DNA of 64,000 bases from UBA4742 sp963734965. GTDB lineage: Bacteria; Actinomycetota; Acidimicrobiia; Acidimicrobiales; Acidimicrobilacustridaceae. Where the stretch lies: assembly GCA_963734965.1 (NCBI GenBank), contig CAVTJK010000003.1, positions 1,178,001 to 1,242,000 of the forward strand, written 5' to 3'. The notes under the pieces were generated by a model. It was given only the letters and a program-made list of their open reading frames with translations, ran no database searches and was not told the origin of the DNA. The position numbers and the translations under genes are program-made. Shown here in pieces: positions 45,422 to 53,496 of the stretch (position 1 is the first letter of the stretch; every line of letters starts with the position of its first letter).

Positions 45422-46006
45422 ATGTCCGACAAGCCCAGCTACCTGGGTCTGCTGAACGCGCTCGCGGTCAACGAGACCCGGGCCTATGAGTACCTGAGCG
45501 CCTGGGCCGAGGTGACGCCGAGCGAGGACGTCCGCAACGTGCTGCTCAAGGTGGCCGCACGCGAGGGTGAGCACGGCCTGACCTTCGCCAAGCGGATCGA
45601 CGAGCTGGGCTACCACCTGCGCCCCAAGGACGACCCGAACCACGACAAGGCCATGGCCCTGGTGTGCTCGGACTGCTCGGATCTCGAGAAGATGGAGCGG
45701 CTCAAGCTGCACCTGCTCGACACCGGTGACCAGCCCGACGTCCTCGACAACCTGTTCAACGACCACTCGATCGACATCCGCACCGGCGAGATCCTCGGCC
45801 GCTACATCGCCGAGGAGCGCGACACGGCTCGGCTCCTGCGCTCCTGCTATGACCAGCTGAAGGCGGCGGATGGATCGTCGCCGTCGGCGTCCGCCGATGC
45901 CGGCAGCCTCGGCGCCATCGAGGACAAGGTGGACGCGTTGTGTCGAGCGGTGGACGAGCTGCGCCAGATCGTCTGCGCCCAGGCCATGCCCGCCAGTACG
46001 GCGTAA
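45422..46006 (+). CDS. Ferritin-like domain protein
   Basis: A 194-residue protein with a ferritin-like four-helix bundle at about residues 5-150. ALAVNETRAYEYLSAWAEV and VAAREGEHGLTFAKRIDEL supply Glu and ExxH residues, and RYIAEERDTARLLRSCYDQL gives the second Glu set. It could bind iron or manganese, though no rubredoxin-like domain is present. A CSDCSD pair (about 81-86) is unusual. The C-terminus forms a short coiled coil. GAAGGGGGG precedes the ATG at 45422. Confidence 0.7.
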   Translation: MSDKPSYLGLLNALAVNETRAYEYLSAWAEVTPSEDVRNVLLKVAAREGEHGLTFAKRIDELGYHLRPKDDPNHDKAMALVCSDCSDLEKMERLKLHLLDTGDQPDVLDNLFNDHSIDIRTGEILGRYIAEERDTARLLRSCYDQLKAADGSSPSASADAGSLGAIEDKVDALCRAVDELRQIVCAQAMPASTA

Positions 46007-46249
46007 GGCCCCCAGTCGGCGAGCGGAACGCCGGCCCACCCGCCTCGATCCTGGTGGCGGGGTCCGAAACGGGTGGGCGCGGCGATCAGGTTCCCGGACT
46101 CAGCGTGCCGATGGGCTGGTACCTGTGGGCGATGCCAACCGAGAAGATCCGTCCGCACTGCCTACGACGATCAGGGCCGACCGGTTCGCCCCGACCCGGG
46201 AATTTGTGGCTTCGCTCTGACCGGCCGCGCCGCGTTAGCTTGACCGGCC

Positions 46250-46609
46250 ATGGATGACGAACAGGCTCTGTGGGAAGTGGCGACCGCGCTCGGGATCGAG
46301 TTCGACGCCGATCCGATCAAGTGCCGGGCCGTGGCCGCGGCCGACCTGTTCAAGCGAGTCGAGAGCGCCGACGACACGCCGAGCCCCCTCGATCGCGAGT
46401 GGCACGAGGGATTGGCCGCGGCCACGATCCCCGCCACCGTGACGCTCCTGGCCGGGGGTCGCCTCGATCCGTACCTCAAGACCGGTGATGGTCTCGAGGC
46501 GGCTGTGAACGCCGTCGCTCAGATCGCACCGTTGCCCGAGCCCAAGGACCACGTCTACGCCAGGGTCCTGCTCGAGCTGCTCCACGGCCGCCGCCATCCC
46601 AACCGCTGA
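46250..46609 (+). CDS. Hypothetical protein
   Basis: A 119-residue acidic, helical protein (ALWEVATALGIEFDADPIKC, VARVLLELLHG-like end) with no recognised domain. It follows a 243-base gap with no gene and lies 17 bases before the DUF1345 gene on the same strand, so the two may be co-transcribed. Confidence 0.5.
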   Translation: MDDEQALWEVATALGIEFDADPIKCRAVAAADLFKRVESADDTPSPLDREWHEGLAAATIPATVTLLAGGRLDPYLKTGDGLEAAVNAVAQIAPLPEPKDHVYARVLLELLHGRRHPNR

Positions 46610-46626
46610 GTCGCTCCCGCCCCGAC

Positions 46627-47283
46627 ATGGCGGACGCCCCCGGTGTCGGATCGCCGACGACCAGCGAACGGACGCGGGTGGCGTCGGCCGCCCTGGTCGG
46701 GCTGGCGGCCGGGCTGGCTGTGTCGTGGTTCGTGCCGTGGCAGCTGACGGTGCTCGTGTTCTGGGACGTCACCGTCGTCGTGATCCTCACGTGGACGTGG
46801 GTCACCGTCGGCGGACTCGATGCCGCCGGGACGGCCAAGGTGGCGACGCGCGAGGACGAAAGCCGACGCGAGACCCGGCTGCTCCTGTTGGCGGCGGCGC
46901 TGGCCAGCCTGGTCGGCGTGGGCCTCGCCGTCTTCAAGGCCAAGTCCGAGACCGGCGCGCTCGACACGGCGCTCACGGCGGGGGGAGTGATCACGGTGAT
47001 CCTGTCGTGGGCCCTCGTGCACTCCTTGTTCGCGCTGCGGTACGCGCGGCTCTACTACTCGGATCATCTGGGCGGCATCGACTTCAAGTCCGACGACGCG
47101 CCCGACTACCGCGACTTCGCCTACGTCGCCTTCACCGTCGGGATGACGTTCCAGGTGAGCGACACCGACATCCAGAGCCGTCCGATCCGCCGGACCGTCC
47201 TGCGTCACGCGCTGCTCTCCTACCTCTTCGGCACGGTGATCATCGCGCTGGCCATCAACATACTGGCCGGTCTGGTGCGCTGA
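46627..47283 (+). CDS. DUF1345 membrane protein
   Basis: A 218-residue membrane protein with five hydrophobic helices: VGLAAGLAVSWFVPWQLTVL, FWDVTVVVILTWTWVTVGGL, LLLLAAALASLVGVGLAVFK, VITVILSWALVHSLFALRYA and LFGTVIIALAINILAGLVR. The motif DYRDFAYVAFTVGMTFQVSD is diagnostic of DUF1345. The family's role is unknown. It is convergent with the secreted-repeat lipoprotein 13 bases away. Confidence 0.85.
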   Translation: MADAPGVGSPTTSERTRVASAALVGLAAGLAVSWFVPWQLTVLVFWDVTVVVILTWTWVTVGGLDAAGTAKVATREDESRRETRLLLLAAALASLVGVGLAVFKAKSETGALDTALTAGGVITVILSWALVHSLFALRYARLYYSDHLGGIDFKSDDAPDYRDFAYVAFTVGMTFQVSDTDIQSRPIRRTVLRHALLSYLFGTVIIALAINILAGLVR

Positions 47284-47296
47284 ACCGCTGAGCCGA

Positions 47297-47845
47297 TCAG
47301 GGATTGGGCAGCATGACGTTGCCGAACGGTCCGAGCAGGTCCCAGTCGGGGATCGAGGTCCCGTTGGTCTGGTTCGGCGCGGTGTCACCGGCGAAGTAGT
47401 AGAGGAGGTGCCCGTAGTAGGTCACCTGCCCGTTGGTCGTCGAGACCTGGGCCGAGTTCATGGCCGGTCCCGACGTCGGCTTGGTCTTCGACATCAACGG
47501 CGGCCACGCCTTGAGACACGCTTGGGACGTGCAGGCGCTGACCTGACCTTGGTCCTTGGTGTAGATGTACAGCGTGTGGCCGTTGGGGCCGATCAGGAAG
47601 ATGCCTTTGGGGCCCTTGGCCAGGCTCACGGTCCACGAGCTGGCGGTGGCCGGTCCGATGGCGCTCAGCTGGGCCGCCGTGGGCGGGCCGGTGCTCGTGG
47701 TTGGGGCCGCCGTCGTGCTCGTCGTCGTCGGCTTGTTGGCGGCCACGTTCTTGGTCCCCGATGAGCTCCCGCAGGCGGCGAGGACGGTCACCATGGCCAA
47801 GGCCACGGCCCCGGTCCAGAGCCGGACACTTCTCGTAGTCGACAT
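47297..47845 (-). CDS. Lipoprotein with PF03640-type secreted repeats
   Basis: A 182-residue exported lipoprotein: signal peptide, lipobox VLAACGSS (Cys about residue 25), a Thr-rich linker, then the COG4315 repeat pair (GPNGHTLYIYTKDQGQVSAC, CLKAWPPLMSK and TYYGHLLYYFAGDTAPNQTN). Family members are extracytoplasmic with unknown function and are often seen near redox or sigma-factor genes. It is followed 40 bases upstream by a MarR-type gene on the same strand. Confidence 0.88.
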   Translation of the reverse strand: MSTTRSVRLWTGAVALAMVTVLAACGSSSGTKNVAANKPTTTSTTAAPTTSTGPPTAAQLSAIGPATASSWTVSLAKGPKGIFLIGPNGHTLYIYTKDQGQVSACTSQACLKAWPPLMSKTKPTSGPAMNSAQVSTTNGQVTYYGHLLYYFAGDTAPNQTNGTSIPDWDLLGPFGNVMLPNP

Positions 47846-47885
47846 GGGCGTGCGCTCCTCGGGGTCGCCAGCTTCGGCCGGACGG

Positions 47886-48284
47886 TCAGGGCCGGCGACA
47901 GGCGTCGCCTCCCATGGCCATCCGTCGGAGAGGTGTACGACCGTGACCGCGCTGCGGATTGCCTTCGGCGACGATTTGTCCTTCGCGTCGATGGCGGCCG
48001 ACCAGCCGTCGGGCCCGCTCGCGGTCGAGGACCTTTGCAGCCAGCTGGGTCAGTCGCTGGCGCTCAACAGCGGAAAGCTCTCGCAGAAGCGCCTCGACGT
48101 CATGGTTGGCCGCGGCGGTCAACTGGGCGGCATGCCGGCGTCCTCGTTCAGTGAGCTCGACGCGCGCGGTGCGTCCGTCGGCCGGATCCGCGATGCGGCG
48201 CACGAGCTGCTTGCTCTCGGCGCGGTCGATCAGGCCGGTAAGGCTCGACTTGGTCAGACCAAGGTGCTGGGCGAGCCGCTGCAT
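47886..48284 (-). CDS. MarR-family regulator, N-terminally truncated
   Basis: A 132-residue frame encoding the MarR winged helix from the recognition part onwards (RLAQHLGLTKSSLTGLIDRA, then RRIADPADGRTARVELTERG). The first 40 or so residues that form the dimer helix are missing. Upstream in frame there is a short open stretch with no start codon, then a stop at about 48362. The cut lies next to a GTTAGGG box at the left end of the accessory island, so the 5' part was probably lost when the island inserted. It may be non-functional. Confidence 0.7.
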   Translation of the reverse strand: MQRLAQHLGLTKSSLTGLIDRAESKQLVRRIADPADGRTARVELTERGRRHAAQLTAAANHDVEALLRELSAVERQRLTQLAAKVLDRERARRLVGRHRREGQIVAEGNPQRGHGRTPLRRMAMGGDACRRP

Positions 48285-48340
48285 GGTGGGGCGGCGGTCC
48301 TCAGGATGCCGAGCATCCGCGTCCCAACGCTCGGCGCCGC

Positions 48341-48442
48341 CCCTAACGCCCTTGGGCTCAGTGGGTCATCGCAACGCGGCGTCGAGGACTCCCGTCACAA
48401 TGCGTGGACTATGTCGGAGGCACGCTGGTCCGGCGGTTCCAG
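48341..48442 (-). repeat. attC-like imperfect palindrome 2
   Basis: CCCTAAC-GCC (48341-48350) is matched by GGC-G-GTTCCAG (48432-48442), again with one unpaired base. On the minus strand the terminal box is GTTAGGG. It contains the stop of the membrane-protein gene at 48409 and abuts the truncated marR gene. Inner pairing is weak. Confidence 0.35.
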
Positions 48443-48987
48443 CGGGCAAGCCCGGCGTCGATGTCGACCAGGCGGCCTGCGCCCAAGAGCACACCCGAGC
48501 TGTCGATAACGGCGACGGGGCCAGAGGTTCCCGATACCGCTGGCCCACAGAGCCAGCCCGTTGCTTGGAGGGCGGACTGTCTCATGGCGAGGCGCAGCAC
48601 CGCGAAAGGTTCCGCACTCTCGGGATTGTCGCCCGGATTGAGCAGGCCGATGTTGCAGCCGTCAGGGCGTCGTGTCCATCGGACAGCGTCGGCGCGAACG
48701 TAGGGTCCACTTGCCACTACGGGCGCTGCCGCCCGCAGCCGCCAAGCCGACCAGGCCATCAGGCTGGCCAAGAGTAGCGGTGCCAGTCCGATGATGATGA
48801 AGCCCTCAGGGCCTTTGGAGGAGTGCAACGGTTCTGCCGCCGAACTGATCTGGATGCCAAGCGGGATCGTGAACACGGCCGCCGCGCACAGGAGACCTGC
48901 GAAGAACAGCTTCTTGCGAACCGTTCCAGCGACAGCCTCGCGTGCAGCGGCTAGAACAGTCGCTGGGGGCTCGTCTTGATCGGCCAT
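48409..48987 (-). CDS. Hypothetical two-helix membrane protein
   Basis: A 192-residue protein with two transmembrane segments (LFFAGLLCAAAVFTIPLGI and GFIIIGLAPLLLASLMAWSA) and a cytoplasmic or external C-terminal domain containing GPYVRADAVRWTRRPDGCNI and GPVAVIDSSGVLLGAGRLVD. No domain is recognised. A start at 49002 is equally possible; neither has a good ribosome site. The stop codon lies inside an attC-like palindrome. Confidence 0.6.
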   Translation of the reverse strand: MADQDEPPATVLAAAREAVAGTVRKKLFFAGLLCAAAVFTIPLGIQISSAAEPLHSSKGPEGFIIIGLAPLLLASLMAWSAWRLRAAAPVVASGPYVRADAVRWTRRPDGCNIGLLNPGDNPESAEPFAVLRLAMRQSALQATGWLCGPAVSGTSGPVAVIDSSGVLLGAGRLVDIDAGLARWNRRTSVPPT

Positions 48988-49064
48988 ACCGCTGCGGATC
49001 ATGCCACCATCGAGTGAGCATCTGAGCGACCCAGGACTAACTGCCCACGGGGTCCGTGAGAAAC

Positions 49065-49135
49065 GCCTAACGCCACATCGGTGCACCGAGCGCAGGTGAC
49101 CGGCAAAGTCCTCGCTCAGGGCTTGGCCGTTGATA
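49065..49135 (-). repeat. attC-like imperfect palindrome 1
   Basis: GCCTAAC (49065-49071) followed by GCCA pairs with TGGC-C-GTTGATA (49124-49135), with one unpaired base and an inner stem GAGCG/CGCTC (49088-49092, 49113-49117). Read on the minus strand it ends in GTTAGGC, the consensus integron R' box GTTRRRY. It contains the stop codon of the gene at 49116-49583. The size (71 bases) is normal for attC. Confidence 0.45.
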
Positions 49136-49583
49136 CTTGGACCAGCCACCCGCTCGCCGTGAGCCGTCGCTGGGTGAGTCGGTCCCTCCGACTCATCATC
49201 AGGCTGAGCCTGCGGCCCGGGCGCTCGACGACGAAGTGGCCATTCAACCGGCTCACCGGAACGAGCCCGTCGCTCTGAGATCGTTCGACCCGCAACCGCG
49301 ACCTGCGAACGAGGCCAATCACGAGCACCGACAACGCCTCGGGCGAGACGGCAACCACCATCGGCTTGACCCACCTCGATGGCGGTCCCGTACAGCCCCA
49401 GACAAAGACAACGTCGTCCTCGGGCTCGCCAGGAAGGCGATCGTGAAGCACGCGCTCGGCGCAGGCCCGATCACCGCGGCCGACGGCTCGCCGGGCTCGC
49501 GTCCACTTCCCGGACCGGGTCGCCATCAGTCCGAGCAAGCCCAGGAAAATCAGGAATAGGGCGGCAATGAAGAGCTCGTCCAT
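49116..49583 (-). CDS. Hypothetical single-pass membrane protein
   Basis: A 155-residue protein with an N-terminal anchor (LFIAALFLIFLGLLGLMA), then a basic domain with RLPGEPEDDVVFVWGCTGPP and a second hydrophobic stretch (VKPMVVAVSPEALSVLVIGL). No family is recognised. The TGA at 49116-49118 sits inside the best attC-like element of the island, as is usual for integron cassette genes. Confidence 0.55.
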   Translation of the reverse strand: MDELFIAALFLIFLGLLGLMATRSGKWTRARRAVGRGDRACAERVLHDRLPGEPEDDVVFVWGCTGPPSRWVKPMVVAVSPEALSVLVIGLVRRSRLRVERSQSDGLVPVSRLNGHFVVERPGRRLSLMMSRRDRLTQRRLTASGWLVQVSTAKP

Positions 49584-49707
49584 CTTCCTGCAAGCCTACG
49601 AGCCCGGCGAGCGCCGACAGGCACTTCGGCGTGCCTCGCGATCGGATCCGAGCGCGTGCGCAGATGCGCCCTCGGGGCTCGGTCACACGTCTAACTACCA
49701 TCTCGCC

Positions 49708-50217
49708 ATGGCGTTGCGATGGCTCACCGGGGAGCTCTACGAAGGAGACCTCACCGAGGACGAGTACCTCGCTCGGTTCGCAGATTGGCAGACCCACCAC
49801 GATGAGATCCGGCCCCGACTGTCCGGCGGCGCTGACCGCCTGCTGGGTGTGAATATTCACGACGCTCGGATACGTGCCTGGTCGATGACGCCTGAGGAGC
49901 GCAATCTGACCTTGACAGTCGCTGGTGAGACTCCGGACTGGAAGCAGAAGTTGACTACTACGCTCACCTATCGCGAGGCCACCATCGACGCCGTCGGTCC
50001 GGACGCGCTCACAGCCGTGCTCGACAGCGATCGGACCGAGTTGCTCTACCAGGAGATCGAGATCGTCCCCGGCGGTTACGAACAGAGCCTTCTCGTCTGG
50101 CGAGGGACCCCCCAGCCGCTCTCGCCCAGACGCCGACGGCGCGGCCCGCTGTGCTCGGAACTGATCATCCGCTTCACCGAGGTCGACGTCGACGAGCAGC
50201 GGGACACTCGTCCATAG
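49708..50217 (+). CDS. Conserved hypothetical protein (HDA-motif family, DUF4085-like)
   Basis: A 169-residue protein. The N-terminus ALRWLTGELYEGDLTEDEYL, the motif LGVNIHDARIRAWSMTPEE and the closing LIIRFTEVDVDEQRD recall small proteins that share an HDA motif in their first half and a beta-rich end. I am not certain of the family. The ATG at 49708 is chosen because the open stretch before it looks non-coding. A GTCTAAC box lies 13 bases upstream, and a 34-base repeat begins 27 bases after the stop. Confidence 0.55.
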   Translation: MALRWLTGELYEGDLTEDEYLARFADWQTHHDEIRPRLSGGADRLLGVNIHDARIRAWSMTPEERNLTLTVAGETPDWKQKLTTTLTYREATIDAVGPDALTAVLDSDRTELLYQEIEIVPGGYEQSLLVWRGTPQPLSPRRRRRGPLCSELIIRFTEVDVDEQRDTRP

Positions 50218-50244
50218 CGGCGCATCGGCGTTCCTGGTGGGTGT

Positions 50245-50295
50245 CCCCGAACCCCGGCGAGGACGCGCCCGATCGCCGAGACTGAGCGTTTGGGG
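50245..50295 (-). repeat. attC-like element A and first copy of the 34-bp repeat
   Basis: CCCCGAAC (50245-50252) can pair with GTTTGGGG (50288-50295), with an inner perfect stem CGGCGA/TCGCCG. Bases 50245-50278 match 51297-51330 at 32 of 34 positions. It lies between the hydrolase gene and the gene at 49708-50217. Confidence 0.5.
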
Positions 50296-50353
50296 CAGCG
50301 CACTGTGCGACACTTCTGGGGCACCTGTGCGGCGGCCCGAGCGACGCGTGCGC

Positions 50354-51232
50354 TCACGCAGGGGAAGCGACGCGAAGCGGTCTGAGGATGTCAGCGAAGT
50401 GGTCCACGAGGAGCCAGTGGCCCTCGCCGGGGACCTGATGGAGGGTCGCGTCGGGGATCTCGTGGGCCTGGTAGGTGCCGTTGGCGACAGCGAGGTTGCG
50501 GTCGGCGTCGCCATGCCAGACATGTACCGGTGCGGCGATCTCCGCGAGCGCGAAGCCCCATGGTCGCGACTCCAGCACAACGTCGCGTGTGGCCGCGCGA
50601 CCCGCCGTGGATGGCAGTGGCCGCCTTAGGTTCGCGCGGACGATCGCCCGGATCTCGGGGCGATCGATGACCGCGGCATCACACGGCGGGAGCGTGTGCA
50701 AGAGCCAGTCGAACGCGCGGTCCGGGTCACGTTGGCCCTGTCTCATCCCGACCTCGAACACGGCGCCGGACACCCGCGGCAGGAGCTGTCCGGCGCGCCG
50801 CCCAACCTGAACCACCCGCGGCATCTCGACGTTCGAGATGCCCGCCTCGGGCGGCGCGAGGCCACTCACAATGGCACACGCGACGAGACGATCGGCGAGG
50901 AATCGCGCGCATGCAGCCGCGTTCGGACCGCCGCTCGACCAACCCACGACCCCGTAGCGGTCGAGCCCGAGGTGTTGCGCCAGCTCGGCGATGTCCGAGG
51001 CGAAGCTCTCATAGGAACGGCCACGATCGTACGTACTGTGCCCGTAGCCCGGTCGATCGACGGCGATCAGTCGCACATCGCAGCTCTCGGCCGTCGACGC
51101 GACCACGTCGAAGTCGTGCCCCGTACCGGGCGAGCCGTGCAGGGCAACCACCGGCGCACCCTGGTCCGATCCGAGCTCGAGCCAGGCGAGGTCCCGCCCG
51201 TTGCTGAGCTGGAACACCTGGAGGTCGACCAT
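50354..51232 (-). CDS. Alpha/beta hydrolase
   Basis: A 292-residue alpha/beta hydrolase with intact catalytic features: nucleophile elbow VVGWSSGGPN (Ser about residue 101), acid in HVWHGDADRNLAVAN and His in VPGEGHWLLVDHFADI. The HGSPGTGHDFD segment gives the oxyanion hole. It is probably an esterase, lipase or related serine hydrolase; the substrate is unknown. The ATG at 51232 follows a G-rich ribosome site. Direct repeats of 34 bases lie on both sides, so the gene looks like a discrete module. Confidence 0.9.
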   Translation of the reverse strand: MVDLQVFQLSNGRDLAWLELGSDQGAPVVALHGSPGTGHDFDVVASTAESCDVRLIAVDRPGYGHSTYDRGRSYESFASDIAELAQHLGLDRYGVVGWSSGGPNAAACARFLADRLVACAIVSGLAPPEAGISNVEMPRVVQVGRRAGQLLPRVSGAVFEVGMRQGQRDPDRAFDWLLHTLPPCDAAVIDRPEIRAIVRANLRRPLPSTAGRAATRDVVLESRPWGFALAEIAAPVHVWHGDADRNLAVANGTYQAHEIPDATLHQVPGEGHWLLVDHFADILRPLRVASPA

Positions 51233-51296
51233 GCCACATCCCCCCGACACGAACGCGGCCAGTCTGCCAGAGGCGCACAGCGCCATGGCCCACTCC

Positions 51297-51337
51297 CCCC
51301 GAACCCCGGCTAGAACGCGCCCGATCGCCGGTTCGGC
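51297..51337 (-). repeat. attC-like element B and second copy of the 34-bp repeat
   Basis: CCGAACC (51299-51305) and GGTTCGG (51330-51336) are perfect complements, with an inner GGC/GCC and unpaired bases between. On the minus strand it ends GTTCGGG and contains the stop codon of the small gene at 51310-51513. Its first 34 bases are the direct repeat shared with element A. Confidence 0.5.
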
Positions 51338-51513
51338 GCTCGTACGAGGCTTGCCCCGAAGCGCCCCCCGTCGAGCGGCGCGATCAGGTCGACGCCGAGC
51401 GAAGCAGCCACGGCCCTGATGAGCGCACGTTGGTCCCTTGGCTTCATGGCTCGGATCTCCGTGACGTCAGCGTAGGACGGACCGAATGCCCAGAACTGGG
51501 CGTAACAGCCCAT
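51310..51513 (-). CDS. Small hypothetical protein
   Basis: A 67-residue frame with no recognised domain (AMKPRDQRALIRAVAASLGV, then LIAPLDGGRFGASLVRAPNR). An internal start gives a 45-residue form. Its last codons and stop lie within one copy of the 34-base repeat. It may be a short cassette gene or simply an open frame. Confidence 0.35.
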   Translation of the reverse strand: MGCYAQFWAFGPSYADVTEIRAMKPRDQRALIRAVAASLGVDLIAPLDGGRFGASLVRAPNRRSGAF

Positions 51514-51562
51514 CGGGTATCGGCCTCACCCACGGTGGGGCCGTCAGTGGCAGCATGGGCCG

Positions 51563-52336
51563 ATGGACGATCTGGTAGCGCCTTCGGAGCTGTGCCGCAA
51601 TCGGATCGGCGATCCGGGCGTCGTCGTGGACGACGCCGTCTGGCTGATCGAGCACATGTGCGAGCATCTCGAGGCGAGCGATCTCGGCGAGCTGGATGTG
51701 CTGGATTTCGGCTGCGGCGTGCGTTTCACCCAGGCCCTCGTGAACCGGGGTCTACCGATCAAGCACTACGTCGGGGTCGACGTGTCCGCCGACGTGATCG
51801 ACTTCCTGGGGGCGAACGTTGCTGATCCCCGTTTCGAGTACTTCCACCTCGATGCCCACAACGCGCTGTACAACCCGACCGGCCAACCGCTGGCCGGGCT
51901 GACCGTGCCGGGGATCGAGGGCCGACAGTTCGACGTCATCTGTCTGTTCTCGGTGTTCACCCACCTGGCCCCCGAGGACTACGTGGCGATGCTCCGGTTG
52001 CTGCGGCGCTATGTCAGGCCTGGTGGTCGTCTCTTCTACACGCTGTTCGTCAACGAGCTGACCGAGGCGGGCCACGGACACGCCGACGCGATCAGCCGAG
52101 CGCTGGCCAAGTGCGAGGATCCGCAAGTCATGGCGGAGCTCGCGGCCGCGATCGAAAACGACGAGACGTCCCCGGACTTCCGGGACGCGGACCCCGAGAA
52201 CCCCATGATGATCGCGCTCTACTCACGTCGCTACGCCACCGACCTGATCAAGGGATCAGGCTGGGACCTCCTCAGCCTGTCGCCCCCCGATCGTCGCCTC
52301 CAACACCACATCCTCTGCGCGCCCGACGCGCCGTAG
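51563..52336 (+). CDS. Class I SAM-dependent methyltransferase
   Basis: A 257-residue protein with a Rossmann-type SAM fold: motif I VLDFGCGVRFTQAL (about residues 46-59), YVGVDVSADVIDFLGANVA for motif II, VICLFSVFTHLAPEDY and LRRYVRPGGRLFYTLF for the later strands. The glycine motif is GCGVRF rather than GxGxG. The substrate is unknown. It is followed by a strong hairpin three bases after the stop. Confidence 0.87.
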   Translation: MDDLVAPSELCRNRIGDPGVVVDDAVWLIEHMCEHLEASDLGELDVLDFGCGVRFTQALVNRGLPIKHYVGVDVSADVIDFLGANVADPRFEYFHLDAHNALYNPTGQPLAGLTVPGIEGRQFDVICLFSVFTHLAPEDYVAMLRLLRRYVRPGGRLFYTLFVNELTEAGHGHADAISRALAKCEDPQVMAELAAAIENDETSPDFRDADPENPMMIALYSRRYATDLIKGSGWDLLSLSPPDRRLQHHILCAPDAP

Positions 52337-52833
52337 AACCGGGCGAGTCGACTCCTACGAGGACGAACGTCGCCCGGTCGGTCTTCACAACGTGGAACGA
52401 GCAGGGTCACCCGGCGACGCTCGCCGACCATCGACCGAAGCACTGCCGTGGGACCTCTCCGGACGGCTTCCCCACCAGTGGCTGCGCGATGATCCCCAAG
52501 TGTCGATCGACCTGATCGGCGGAGGGCTCACCGTCCTCGCTGGACCGAGGGCCCTGCGATGGCCGGAGCTCACCTCGGTCTCGCTAGAACCTGCGTCGAG
52601 CATCCGGTGGGGGGACAGGCTTTCTACCGTGTCGGGCCCGGTGGAAAGCTGGCGACGACGTGTCGGTAGTAGTCGATGGTTTGCTATACGGCCGGCGCGT
52701 GTCCCACTCGGCGGCACCCCCGGAGATTGTTGTCGCAACAGATACTCGCAGCGCCCTATCGCCTATTCGGCGCTGGGGTCGCAACCCCCGATCGGCACCT
52801 AGGGGATGGCCGATTGCCGCATATTCTCCGTCC
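52337..52833. other. Gap of about 500 bp within the island
   Basis: No convincing gene. Possible frames here lack recognisable domains. The first 40 bases hold the hairpin listed next. The last 50 bases are AT-richer, with a TATTCT element just ahead of the GTG start of the acetyltransferase, consistent with a short-leader promoter. Confidence 0.45.
52338..52378 (+). terminator. Strong hairpin after the methyltransferase gene
   Basis: ACCGGGCGA (52338-52346) and TCGCCCGGT (52370-52378) form a perfect nine-base stem with a 23-base loop, starting two bases after the stop codon. It could be a terminator or another of the island's palindromic boundary elements. Confidence 0.5.
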
Positions 52834-53391
52834 GTGCTGAAGCTCCAGGGGAACGCGATCCTGCTTCGGGATTTTGCCTCGCGAGACCGGGAACCGTTTC
52901 TCTCGCTTGAAGGTGATGAGGCCATGTTCACCTACATGAGGTTCCGGATCGACCGAGCCTCAGTCGAATCGGGCAGCCTGCCGCGGTTGCTGCGGGGACC
53001 GGACCTCGATCCCAGACCCAGCTACAACCTGGTGGTTGAAGACAGCGAGGGCTTCTGCGGCTGGGCCGGGATCGACAGCATTGAAGGAACAGACAGCGGC
53101 CAGGTCGGCTGGTACCTCTGCTCGGACCGGTGGGGACGGGGTTACGCGACAGAGGCGACCCGACTCTTGCTCGACTTCGGTTTCTCCGTACTGCGACGAG
53201 CCACGATCTGGGCAACCGCTGACCCCGACAACCTGGCATCCCTCCGGGTGTTGGAGAAGTCCGGCCTGACCAGACAGGGGCTGACCCGACCCGTAGAGAC
53301 ATGGAGGGGGATACGTCCTCGCATCTTGTTCACAATCAAGGCCGAAGAGTGGCGCACGCAACTCGACCTGCCGGGTCCCTCGGCGCCCTAA
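52834..53391 (+). CDS. GNAT-family N-acetyltransferase (RimJ/RimL-like)
   Basis: A 185-residue GNAT protein. It begins LKLQGNAILLRDFASRDREP and has the acetyl-CoA loop region QVGWYLCSDRWGRGYATEAT (about residues 89-108) with the RGYATEA variant of Q/RxxGxG/A, followed by ATADPDNLASLRVLEKSGL. This is the RimJ/RimL-like type that acetylates amino groups. The GTG at 52834 is the natural start. Its TAA stop lies inside the CCCTAAC box of an attC-like element. Confidence 0.85.
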   Translation: MLKLQGNAILLRDFASRDREPFLSLEGDEAMFTYMRFRIDRASVESGSLPRLLRGPDLDPRPSYNLVVEDSEGFCGWAGIDSIEGTDSGQVGWYLCSDRWGRGYATEATRLLLDFGFSVLRRATIWATADPDNLASLRVLEKSGLTRQGLTRPVETWRGIRPRILFTIKAEEWRTQLDLPGPSAP

Positions 53392-53426
53392 CGGCACCGC
53401 GGCCTGCACCCGATAGCCGGTTGGGA
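53386..53426 (-). repeat. attC-like element C
   Basis: CCCTAAC-GGC (53386-53395) pairs with GCC-G-GTTGGGA (53416-53426), one base unpaired. Its right half, CCGATAGCCGGTTGGG, matches the corresponding part of element B (CCGATCGCCGGTTCGG) with two differences. The acetyltransferase TAA stop lies in the CCCTAAC box. Confidence 0.4.
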
Positions 53427-53496
53427 GCACAGGGGCACGTCCGACAACAGCCTCCTCCGGATGGTGTGCGGCGCAGGATTGGGCGAGGCTTCCGCG

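Noticed and set aside
52392..52802. A 136-codon plus-strand frame between the methyltransferase and acetyltransferase genes
   Set aside because: It has no recognisable domain, biased Arg/Pro/Ser composition, no ribosome site, and overlaps the likely acetyltransferase promoter.
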